Shown in pieces: positions 36,500 to 47,024 of a DNA stretch of 64,000 nt (the first letter of the stretch is position 1; each line of letters opens with the position of its first letter). The notes beneath the pieces were generated by a model, which saw only the letters and a program-made list of their open reading frames with translations, made no database searches and was not told where the DNA came from. Source of the DNA: Lucinisca nassula (Eukaryota > Mollusca > Bivalvia > Lucinida > Lucinidae); the NCBI GenBank assembly GCA_963580285.1, contig OY757010.1, positions 224,211,234-224,275,233 of the forward strand. Reading direction: 5' to 3'. The translations under genes and the position numbers were made by a program.

Positions 36500-37323
36500 T
36501 ACAAAATATATGTACAGCATATATACAAACATGCTACAAATGCATGATTAGAGCTGTGATATCATGCCGTTTTCTAGTTCTGGAACAGAATGTGTATACG
36601 GGAAGAAATGCTTGCTTGATAAAAAGAAATAAATCCCTTTTTATATCAGTTATATTTATTTTTGAATGCTGGTACATTTATCATAACGGTCGTGAATTCG
36701 AAATGTCTGCTGGCTGTATTTGACGTTCAAAGTTTCGTGCATACTTGTGTACAGTATTTATCTTTTCTCGTCTGGAAGACTTTGTAAGACCATTCATATC
36801 ATCAAGATGACCGAGCTCGTGCTCAAAGAATATTGTTCCAGAGTTGTTGATATTCTCGTTTTGACCACAATTCTTCTTCTCATAAAACTTCTGACATATG
36901 TACTGCCAACCCTTGCAAACAGTGTAAGTGTGTAAATAAATTCGGATAACGCAGACAATGTTTTAATATCGGTAAATAGATTTTGATCGGCCCCCGCGCT
37001 TCGGGGCTTGATGAAATAGTTCGGCTGCCTGATGCTTCCACGCAGGGCTGAAACGGACCCGCACAAGAGTACTGGTAAACCGCTTAGAGGGCCTGAGCCT
37101 GCCCAGGCAAAGCTGTGCTACTCATACCGTCCATGCTTATAAACTCTTTTGGTTTAATTAGGCGGCAGGGCTTGAGATGTCTTTTCATCTCAATGTCGGG
37201 TAAAAGTCCAACAATTGGAAGCAACGTATCCAAAAGGATTTTTACAGTGTTGACAGCGACGTTAAACCTCAAATCAAACAAACAATAATAATAGATTTTG
37301 AGGCATAATTACTTTGTTTTTCT

Positions 37324-38842
37324 AAGTAGAAGTAATACAAAGATCAGGGATCGATACAATTAACTTACTCCACCCATCAAAGACACCAAAGGGAAAGAAA
37401 CACAAAAATTAAGCGACCAGACCATAATGGAAATCTAAACAAAGGAAGGCCATAAGGACAGTTACTTTCCCACAAAATGGCCATATGGCCATCCAAAATA
37501 AAAAGACACAAGTGATACACACAATAATTAACAATCAACACCATAAATAAACCGCCACAGAAGAACTGCCTTGGAACGGTCAGTGGAATGATTTCCACCT
37601 GGGGGCTTAAATCGATTTTACGTGGCCACAATCCTCGCCCTTACTTCCGTCGCGATTTAGACAAATAATTTGTTCAGTCTGCATGAAGGCCGCCTAACTC
37701 ATCAGTGCAACATCTCCGTGAACACAGAAAATCAAAGAACCACAGAGATGAGACAACGGTGAGGACTCGACAGCAAGAAACCACTGAAATGCTGGAGCAA
37801 AAGAAAACCAACAGTTAGACTCCGATGGGCCCGACCAGAGACAGAGCATCAGACACCTACCAACATTACCTTGAATTAGACCTCTCTAATTCTCAATAAG
37901 CATTTAAGTTGGAGCCGTCATAGAATCTGAGGCCTGACCCCCCGGCGTGCAATTAAAGAGGGAAGCAAAGTTGCCAACCGTGATTGGGTTAACTACCATG
38001 CATGCAGTCTGTCGTATAACATCCATGTTGTACCCAATCTTTTTATATCGAAGAATGATTTTACGAAACTGGGCGCCGAAGCCACTGCGGTTATATATCC
38101 TTCCAAACTCACACACCAAGCCACCACAAAATTCGGGCCCCGATAGACCTTGTTGCAGAAGAGATTTAAGTCCAATATTGAATATTGAAATTAAATCAGA
38201 ATGGCAATAAAATTTTGAAAAGGCTTTGCGTAGTTTAAGGTACCGATAACCCTGATTAAGGAGTCCAGCCGCTAATAATTTATTACGAGTGTTGAAGTCA
38301 GTTACATGACTACACACCCCAGCAAATCGAATTGCGAAATATAAACGCCACAGGACGGCGCACGAGGAACATTATCATCCAAAAAAGGAAAATCCACAAC
38401 CCCAAAACCAAAGCCACCGCGTTTATCACAAACCCCGCACGAAACAAACCCATCTACAATAGATAGATGTAAATCCAAAAACGGGGCCTCGGTATCAGAA
38501 GAATTTGCTCCACCCAACCGAAGCTCCGGGGGGCAAATCCGACCGATCAAACCATCGAAATAGGTATTATCAATATTTAATAAATCATCTAAATATCTAG
38601 AAGTGGAGATAAAAGCTTCAATAATTTCAGATTGGTTATCAATGGAAAGCGACAACATGAAGTCTCTCTCATAACCATATAAGAACAGACCAGCCACAAG
38701 AGGTGCGCAATTCGTACCCATCGGAATAACCACAATCCGCCCAAACAACCCAGCACCGATTCTAACACAAACACTGCCAAGCAGAAAGGCGAGGGCATCA
38801 CACACTTTCTGACACGACCAAAGTGTACAACTCCCATGCGCT
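37324..38842 (-). pseudogene. PLE-A, unit 5
   Basis: Truncated element with a 4-bp deletion near 38330 that breaks the frame. It lies 500 bp left of the intact Naiad-like insertion, in the same orientation, which allows a direct side-by-side comparison. Confidence 0.9.
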
Positions 38843-39340
38843 AATTTACACTATACATGTGACCGTAGTAATCAAGAAATAGGTTATAATTATCAAAACA
38901 ATATATCGAATGTGCTATACATTCAGAAAATGAAATGGTTGAAATAGCGTTAGGAATCCCCATCAAAGTGTTAATGTGTTCTATAAAATGGTTACCATTT
39001 CGAAGCAAAGAATATAATGAACAAGTTGTTTTATGTTCCCCTGAGTGTTTTGGACATTCCAGAGTGAAGGTGCTCCCGCCAATTGGGACTTGGCTGCGCT
39101 GAGCTGAAATTGACCACACTTCAGTACTGATAAACCGCTTAGAAGGACTAGGCCTGCCCAGGCAAAGTGGAGTGAGTCAGACCGCCCAATGCATATATGA
39201 CGTTTGGTTTCATTGGGCTGCAAGGCTTGCGATATCATTTCATCTCAATCTCGGATAGAAGTCCCTAAAATTTGAATCGATGTCTGCAAAATGACCTTAA
39301 TTGTGTTAACTGGTATGTGAAACCTCAGTTCGAACTAACA

Positions 39341-39759
39341 AAGTAGAAGTAAATCAAAGATCAGGAATTGATACAATTAACTTACTCCACCCATAAAAGA
39401 CACCAAAGGGAAAGAAATACAAACATTAAGCGACCAGACCATAATGGAAACCTTAACAAAGAAAGGCCATAAGGACAGTTACTTTCCCACAAAATGGCCA
39501 TATGGCCATCCAAAACCAAAAGACACAAGTGATACACACAGTAAGTAACAAACAACAACATAAATAAATCGCCACAGAAGAGCCGCCTTGGAACGGTCAG
39601 TGGAAGATTTCCACTGGGGGGCTTAAATCGATTTTACGTGGCCACAATCCTCGCCCTTACTTCCGTCGCGATTTAGACAAATAATTTGTTCAGTCCGCAT
39701 GAAGGCCTCCTAACTCATCAGTGCAACATCTCCGTGAACACAAAAATCAAAGAACCACA
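39341..39759 (-). repeat. Pseudo-LTR, downstream copy of Naiad-like element
   Basis: 419 bp repeated directly at 43486-43904. In element sense it lies 3' of the coding frame, so the 3' UTR and any SECIS would be at 39341-39906. It contains CTGATGAG (sense) about 200 bp from its right end and the inverted repeat CAGTGGAA/TTCCACTG. Confidence 0.93.
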
Positions 39760-39906
39760 GAGGTGAGACAACGGTGAGGACTCGACAGCAAGAAACCACT
39801 GAAATGCTGGAGCAAAAGAAAACCAACAGTTAGACTCCGATGAGCCCGACCAGAGACAGAGCATCAGGCACCAACCGACATTATCTCTCTAATTTTCAAT
39901 AAGCCT

Positions 39907-42900
39907 TTACGTTGGAGCCGTCATAGAATCTGAGGCCTGACCCACCGGCGTGCAATTAAAGAGGGAAGCAAAGTTGCCAACCGTGATTGGGTTAACTACC
40001 ATGCATGCAGTCTGTCGTATAATATCCATGTTGTACCCAATCTTTTTATATCGAAGAATGATTTTACGAAATTGGGTGCTGAAGTCATTGCGGTTATATA
40101 TTTTTCTGAATTTATATGCTAAGTCACCATAAAATTCGGGTTCCGATAGACCTTGTTGCAGAAGAGATTTAAGTCCAATATTGAATTTTGAAATTAAATC
40201 AGAATGGCGTCTATAAAATTTTGAAAAGGCTTTGCGTAGTTTATGGTACCGATAACCCTGATTAAGGAGTTTAGCCGTTAATAATTTATTACGAGTGTTG
40301 AAGTCAGTTACATGACTACACACTCTAGCAAATCGAATTAATTGCGAAATATAAACGCCATAGGATGGCGCACGAGGAACATCACCATCCAAAAAAGGAA
40401 AATTTACAATCTCAAAATCAAAGTCATCGCGTTTATCATAAATTTTGCACGAAACAAATCCATCTACAATAGACAGATGTAAATCCAAAAACGGGGCCTC
40501 GGTATCAGAAGAATTTGCTTTATTTAACTGAAGTTCTAGGGGGTAAATCTGACTGATCAAACCATCAAAATAGGTATTATCAATATTTAATAAATCATCT
40601 AAATATCTAGAAGTAGAGCTAAAAGCTTCAATAATTTCAGATTGGTTATCAATGGAAAGCGACAAAATGAAGTCTCTTTCATAACAATACAAGAACAGAT
40701 CAGCCACAAGAGGTGCGCAATTAGTACCCATCGGAATACCCACAATTTGTCTAAATAACTTAGTACCGAATCTAATATAAATATTGTCAAGTAGAAAGGT
40801 GAGGGCATCACACACTTTCTGACATGACCAAAGTGTATAATTCTTATGCTCTTTAGAAGTGAAAAATGCATTTCTGACATTACATGCAAGATAGAGAGAA
40901 TCTTCTCTGTGAAAAGTCCATTCAATTAAATCATTAAGCTTTTCTTTTATAAGATTATGAGGAAGTGTAGTGTAAAGAGTGGAAAAATCGTAGGTAGACA
41001 GACTAGAAGCACGAAAATGTCTAGATTTCAATTTATTTAAAACCTCATTCGAATTTTTTATAGACCAAAACAGATTTCTTCCTGATCTTTCAAAGACTTT
41101 ATCACAATATTTAATTACATGCGTTTTAATAGCAGTAAGACAGGAAGTTAATAATTTAGAAAGTTCAGTGGTAGTGCAAGAGCTAGAATTTGCAATAAAC
41201 CGTGCTTTGTAAGGTTTTTTATGAAGTTTTGGTAACCAGTATAGCGTAGGAAGCTTGTCTTGGCCTTCGTTAACACACACAGCAAACTTGGTGGCTGAAA
41301 GACAAACATGTTTATCTACTATAGCTCTCTCTTCAGCTAAAGGCTGATGTTCATAGGCCATAGTACCACAAAGCTCCTGCTTAAGCGTGTTAACATAGTG
41401 GAGCCGTCACACAACGACGACGTTGTTAGCGGCCTTGTCTGCAGGGGCCAAAACAAACTTCTTATGAAATTCTTGAATACCTAGTTTAAGATGACGTAAA
41501 GACGTCTTGGGCTTAGGAGGTAATAAGTTAGTATTTTGAGAATAGAAAGAAATGCGTTTATTTAGTAGTTTTAAAATGCTAAGTTTCCAGTCCTTAAGGG
41601 CTTTATGCTCAACATACTCTCGCTTACACCATCGATTACCGAATTCATTCAAGGAAGCAGCGATTTCATCTCTACATTTACTGAAATCAATTTTAGAAGG
41701 AAACCGATATTTCGGTCCTTTAGAAATTATATTCCTTATCCTAGAATCAGGAATAATTTTCAAATTGCCAGTAACTACATGACCAGCAGCAGGATAGCAA
41801 TACTTTGAGTTTTTACAATCACATGAATCAGGAGTATTAGTATCAATATCAAGATCTGAAACAAGTTTATTGAAATTAAAAATGATAGATCTAACAGGTT
41901 TGTTATATTTATAGCAAATTATAGGTGTTTCAGTATTTTGAAAATAAGCAGGAATGGAAGAAAGCACCGATCTCTCACGGAAGATACTGGGCAAATCTAT
42001 AAAATCCATACCCTTATTAATGAAGGATATTTTGAAGAAATGGCGTTTATGATTAATTTCAGAATCAATGTAAGGACGGAGAGTATGCTGAGTATAGCCT
42101 CTAGTTAAGAGAGCCGCATCATATAACTGATGAGAACTATCGTAGAATTTATTCGCCTCGGTGTCCAGAAGACGTAAAACAGAAACGGGTAATGAACTTA
42201 AAAATGAAAGCATAGAGTGGCGTCCATGATTTAATAATATAATTGACAGTCACTTCAGTCTAGTATTGTTTCGTTTAAACGCACGTGTTTTACGTTTAAA
42301 GTTACCATTTTTCCTGGTGCCGTGAGATCTAGTTCTGCGTTTTCGACATTCCAGGAGTGAGAAAATATCAAAGTCCGGCATTCTGGAAATATTACCCTCA
42401 TGATAAATGTTGTCATTAAATCCCAGTGGAAAAGGGGTCTGTAAAAATTTAATCCATTTCAGTTCAGCTTCATGTCTTTTGATTATTTTGAATCTAGATG
42501 TAGAATTTGCATCGTAATAAAGTTTTTCCACTGGTTGTATAACAATGTTATTTACAGAATGACCTGTACGTCGAAAGTGACGGTACAAGAAAGTGTCAGT
42601 TTTCTTAGGCTTACTCATTCTACGATAATGCTCGTTCAATCTAGTTTTAAGCATGCGGTTAGTTTGACCGACGTACTGCATATTACAGTTTGTAGCACGT
42701 CAAGTAATTAGATAAATTAAATCTGTAGACTGTCATGTCAAATCAGACATGTTAACTACAGAGAAGCGTCTACCGTTTACAGATGAAGTAACGGTAGACG
42801 CAGTGCTTAAATGCGAACAACATCTGCACCTCTTGGCATTGCACTTAGAAATACTGGGATACATTCCACTTCTTTTCCACGGATTAGTATATTTTCGAAG

Positions 42901-43251
42901 GATGGGCGATTTGAGAGGAGATAGTCTTATACGAAGACTATTCCCAAAAACATTGGTATTGCCTGCTCCTTTGAGATTAACTGAAGTTACAGAAGACACA
43001 TTTAAGGGTCTAACCAATACCGAAGGCAACATAGTATTAAAGTTCTTAATAGAATGGGGAATCCGTACAGAAGAAGCAGAGTGTAACCTAAGGGGTGATA
43101 TTGATATTTTAAATGTATTTGTAATACTCATTTTGGTTTGTAAGGTTGTGATACCGTCAATACTAAAGCGATGTTCATACCGGTTATTAAATAAATACTG
43201 AAGAAGATTCCTTCGAATAGAAGGAAGGTACAACAAAAGCCCACAAAACAT
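39907..43251 (-). CDS. Naiad-like EN-RT polyprotein with four in-frame TGA (probable selenoprotein)
   Basis: One frame of 1115 codons from ATG at 43251 to TAA at 39907. A TAG two codons upstream of the ATG supports the start. In-frame TGAs lie at codons 173, 184, 334 and 615; there is no TAA, TAG or frameshift inside. Order: Cys-rich segment with CNAKRCRCC (137-145); GIY-YIG endonuclease around LIYLIT-TGA-RATNCNMQYVGQT with His in NEHYRRM and RHFRRTGH; CxC motif SCDCKNS (477-479); reverse transcriptase with YDFSTLYTTL (motif A), GIPMGTNCAPLVADL (motif B) and catalytic YLDD (883-886); C-terminus MTAPT. TGA 184 sits where PLE endonucleases have the first Cys of their CCHH motif; TGA 615 follows NNVVVV. 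Reading TGA as selenocysteine fits reports of clam Naiads. The alternative is nonsense decay. I could not locate a SECIS element by eye. Confidence 0.85.
41407..41409 (-). other. In-frame TGA 4, candidate selenocysteine codon
   Basis: Codon 615, between ADKAANNVVVV and RLHYVNTLKQEL at the start of the reverse-transcriptase region. The following frame is the RT frame. Confidence 0.66.
42250..42252 (-). other. In-frame TGA 3, candidate selenocysteine codon
   Basis: Codon 334, after the basic stretch FKRNNTRLK that ends the endonuclease region. The frame continues LSIILLNHGRH without shift. Confidence 0.62.
42700..42702 (-). other. In-frame TGA 2, candidate selenocysteine codon
   Basis: Codon 184, after YLIT and before RATNC. 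This is the position of the first Cys of the PLE endonuclease CCHH motif, as I recall the family. Confidence 0.68.
42733..42735 (-). other. In-frame TGA 1, candidate selenocysteine codon
   Basis: Codon 173, after NMSDLT and before QSTDLIYLI. It is 11 codons from the next TGA, at the entrance to the GIY-YIG domain. Confidence 0.65.
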
Positions 43252-43485
43252 CCTAGTCTACTTAAAGTACAGGGATGTCAAACAAGCAGTTGTTATACAA
43301 CGAGGAACGAACATCGGTTTAATAATGACCTTCAACAGGTATCTAAAGGATGTCAATTGATGGAACAGTGAAAAGCAATTGTATAAGCAATCCCTGAGGA
43401 TTGGAAAAATAAGAGCATTAAATGCATGTACGGGGAGACCTTTTACAGCCGCCACACGGCACAAACAAAACAGCCCTGATATGCA

Positions 43486-43904
43486 AAGTAGAAGTAAAAC
43501 AAAGATCAGGAATTGATACAATTAACTTACTCCACCCATAAAAGACACCAAAGGGAAAGAAATACAAACATTAAGCGACCAGACCATAATGGAAACCTTA
43601 ACAAAGAAAGGCCATAAGGACAGTTACTTTCCCACAAAATGGCCATATGGCCATCCAAAACCAAAAGACACAAGTGATACACACAGTAAGTAACAAACAA
43701 CAACATAAATAAATCGCCACAGAAGAGCCGCCTTGGAACGGTCAGTGGAAGATTTCCACTGGGGGGCTTAAATCGATTTTACGTGGCCACAATCCTCGCC
43801 CTTACTTCCGTCGCGATTTAGACAAATAATTTGTTCAGTCCGCATGAAGGCCTCCTAACTCATCAGTGCAACATCTCCGTGAACACAAAAATCAAAGAAC
43901 CACA
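43486..43904 (-). repeat. Pseudo-LTR, upstream copy of Naiad-like element
   Basis: Direct copy of 39341-39759 with one difference noticed (AAAAC versus AAATC near its left end). It lies upstream of the start codon in element sense and would carry the promoter if the element is transcribed from its own end. Confidence 0.93.
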
Positions 43905-45069
43905 AGGGAATATTCCCTGTATCTTGCGTTGAATGTATGAAATGCTTTTTTTTAGTTCTGAAGAACAAAATAATAATCAGTATCGTCGTGTTAGACTCAC
44001 CTTTCTCATTGACAATATTTCTATAAGATTTGATTTCAAGTTATATAGACAAGTTTATGGAATTCGGATGGGTACGATCTGCGCACGTCTTCTTGTTTTG
44101 CTATAAAAGGGACTTCATGGTGTCTATTTCTGTTGAAAAGCAATCTGGAGTTATTGAAGCTTTTAGCTCGAATCTAGATGTTCGAATGATTTAATAAAAA
44201 CATGTAATTAGTTTCATGAAAATGGGTAAGAGTTTTGAAGCCATAAATAATTATTCCCGGATATGTGTATATTTATGGTAAGAGACATGACTTTGAAATG
44301 CTAAGGGAAGTATTTGAGGTTTAAAGGTCAGGACAGGCGAAACATTACCAGTGTGTACATAACGTTACAAAATTGGCGTTAGGTTATATGCGGAAGTAAG
44401 GAAAGCAACGCTTGGTATTTTCCATGGTGTCTATTTCTGTTGAAAAACAATCTGAATTTGCTGAAGCTTTCAGCTTGAATATAGATATTCCAATGATTTA
44501 ATAAGTCATTAATTTCCTGAAAATGGGTGAGCATTTTGAAACCATAAATAATTGTTCCCGGACAAGGGTATATTTGTAGTAACAGCCATGAATTTGAAAT
44601 GCTGACGGACGTATTTGAAGTTTAAAGGTCTGGACAAGAAAATAGTACCAATGTATACATGACAATAATAATTTGGTGTTACGTCATAGGCGAAATTCAG
44701 GAACGCAACGCTTGGTACCATAAGATCGAACGGTAACACCATTTAATCGTAGGTCGCGTCATTTTAAAACAGCAAAAATAAATTCCGAAATTCTTAAACT
44801 CATAATCGGATTTTATTATGCCGTGACATTTCCGAATTCGGGAAAATCTTCAGAAAATGGTCGTTCATATCTGTTCAAATTAATCATGTTTCTTCATTGA
44901 TACTGGTGAATGACATATTGAAAAATATACAAATAATTAGAGATTGTAAATGGACTCGTACTGACTGAAAGACACTGTTTAGACGCCAATTATTATTTGT
45001 CTTACTAGGAAGCACCTATTAGTCATTTTAGTATAAACAAAACATGTTTTCGTTTCTTTTGAAAAATAG

Positions 45070-45186
45070 AAAATCAATGTGATCCCAATCCATGCGAGAA
45101 TGGAGGGACTTGTACTCCCAAGGGGAATCGTTTCGAATGTGACTGTCCACCTGGATGGAAAGGGAGAAGATGTCAGCAACCTATAA
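45070..45186 (+). CDS. EGF-like module exon, unit 5
   Basis: 117 bp with the same splice sites and module as units 1-4. In this unit the upstream intron is about 4.6 kb longer because of the Naiad-like insertion. Confidence 0.88.
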   Translation, partial: KINVIPIHARMEGLVLPRGIVSNVTVHLDGKGEDVSNL

Positions 45187-45347
45187 GTAAGCTATAAATA
45201 ATTTAATAGATATGTGTTTTGAATTATGTTTATGTTTTATAATTATAAAAAACGCCCGTTGCATAATTAATAAGTACGCCGTATTTAGCATGCATGTACG
45301 TCTTTGCACGTATGTATTGCTAATATGTTTTTGAGAGCAGTTTAGTA

Positions 45348-46639
45348 CGAGTGTAGGCTGAAAAGTTCTGAGCCTGACCAAGATCCAATGGTTTGTCCAT
45401 GCTGAAAGTGCCTTATTTTTCAACATAGTCTTCCTTCCTGTCCACACACTTCCTCCAGCGATGCTGGAGTCCTTGGATCCCAGTGGTATAGAAGGTCTCA
45501 TCTTGGTCCCTGAAAAACTTCACAGCAGCTATCACCTCCTCGTCTGACCGACAATGCTGCCCAGCCAAGTGCTTTTTCATGTTTGGAAATAGGAATTAAT
45601 CTGATGCAGCTAGATCAGGTGAATACGGAGGGTGATCGACAAGTGTGAAGCCACAGTCATGCACAGCAGCCATTGCGACAACCGATTTATGAGCAGACGC
45701 ATTGTCCTGATAGAACAAGACCCCTTTTGTCAATTTTCCGGGTCGTTTAGCCTTAATTGCTTTTCGCAATTGTTTTAGCAGATCTGCATAATACTCCCCA
45801 TTAATTGTTCTGCCCTTTTGAAGGTAATCTATGAATAGTATACCCTTGGCATCCCAGAACACTGATGCCATCACCTTCCCTGCAGAGGAGACGACCTTTG
45901 CCTTCTTTGGAGGGGTAGAGCCAGGGTGCTTCCATTGTATGGATTGTTGTTTGGTCTCTGGCTCAAAGTGATGAACCCAACACTCATCCTGAGTGGCAAA
46001 ACGGTCAAGAAAACCATCTTGGTCTGCTTCAAAAATAGCCAAGTTGGCTTGTGACAGGTTCAGTCTGGTCAACGTTTGGTGAGGCGTCAAAAGCCGTGGC
46101 ACCCATCTGGCGGAAACCTTCGACATTCCTAATTCACTGCGTAGAATGTTCTCTACTCTTTCGCGGGAGATGCCAACGGTGTCAGCTAACTGATTCACAG
46201 TTAAACACCTGTCATCCATCACGGCCCTGTGCACTTGGCTGATGGTTTCCTCAGTTGTTGCCGTTGTGGGTCGTCCACCCCGAGCATCATATTCAAGGCT
46301 GTCCTTGCCCATCTTAAAATTTGCTGTCCACCTTTTCACGGTTGCATACGAAGGAGCATCTTCCCCTAATGTAGCAACCATATCGGCATGAAATATCCTT
46401 AGGAGCTAACCCCTTTTTATGGAGGTACTTGATGACACCACCATGCCAGATTTTGTCCATTTTCTCAAAAACATGCTAGTATCAATTTTCAAAGTCTAGA
46501 ATTTCTACGTTATTGCAGGTAAACTTGAACTCATTTCAGTCAAATCAAGTAATAAAGGTTTATATTTAATGAATACAAAATTTCATGGCTTTTGATGACT
46601 GCTTCTTGGTCAGGCTCAGAACTTGTCAGCCTACCCTCG
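45348..46639 (-). mobile_element. mariner-family DNA transposon, unit 5
   Basis: 1292 bp with one base missing in the 5' untranslated end (GGCTTTTGA). TA flanks and inverted repeats are intact. Confidence 0.94.
45413..46460 (-). pseudogene. mariner transposase pseudogene, unit 5
   Basis: 261 open codons from MVATLGED to the third catalytic Asp with WVPRLL intact, then the shared TAA. It has the same uncompensated extra T near the N-terminus as units 3 and 4. Confidence 0.92.
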
Positions 46640-47024
46640 TAGGAAAGTAATTGTCATTTTGGCTTTCCGCTTGTAACGTAGTACATTGTAATTTTATGTT
46701 TGTGTTTCTTTCCATTTGCGGTTCATTTTTGTTATGGTTTGTCTTTGGGTGTTTGTGTCGCTTATTCTGTTTTGGTTTGGATGGCTTATTGTCTATTTTG
46801 CGGGAAAGTGGCTGTCTTTTTGGCTTTCCGCTGTTGGTGTTTCCGTTGTGGTCTATTGTTCGTGTTTGTGGTTCTTTCCCTTTGGTGTCTCTGATGGGAG
46901 CTGTGGGTGAATTGTATCGATTCCTGATCATTGCCTCCACCTCTATTTTGGGTGGGAGGTTTGAGGTAATTGCATCAGTTTCTGAACGTTGCCTTCTCTT
47001 CCATTTTATATATTCGCATACATA

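Larger units (their letters stand above)
27677..36921. repeat. Tandem array unit 4 (full length)
   Basis: Fourth period, 9245 bp, with the full element order. PLE-A is frame-broken by loss of two bases near 29328 (ATTACAATAT where other units have ATTATCAATAT). Confidence 0.97.
39341..43904 (-). mobile_element. Naiad-like Penelope-like retroelement (permuted, EN before RT)
   Basis: A 4564-bp insertion present only in unit 5, placed in the tail of SINE-like copy A2 between GAACTAACA and CCACAAGGG. Its ends are direct 419-bp copies (pseudo-LTRs), which show one difference in the stretch I compared, so it is young. Between them, on the minus strand, is one long frame: Cys-rich N-terminus, GIY-YIG endonuclease, CxC linker, reverse transcriptase. 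Canonical Penelope-like elements have the endonuclease at the C-terminus. The N-terminal position with a CxC linker is the published hallmark of the Naiad clade. I see no clear target-site duplication; the right junction has short CCACA microhomology. Confidence 0.93.

Noticed and set aside
41407..42735. Four separate small genes on the minus strand in place of one polyprotein
   Set aside because: All pieces share one frame, are separated only by TGA, and together give the domain order of a single Naiad-type protein.
42749..43201. Plus-strand 150-codon frame
   Set aside because: Antisense to the Cys-rich N-terminal region of the Naiad-like protein; no family resemblance.
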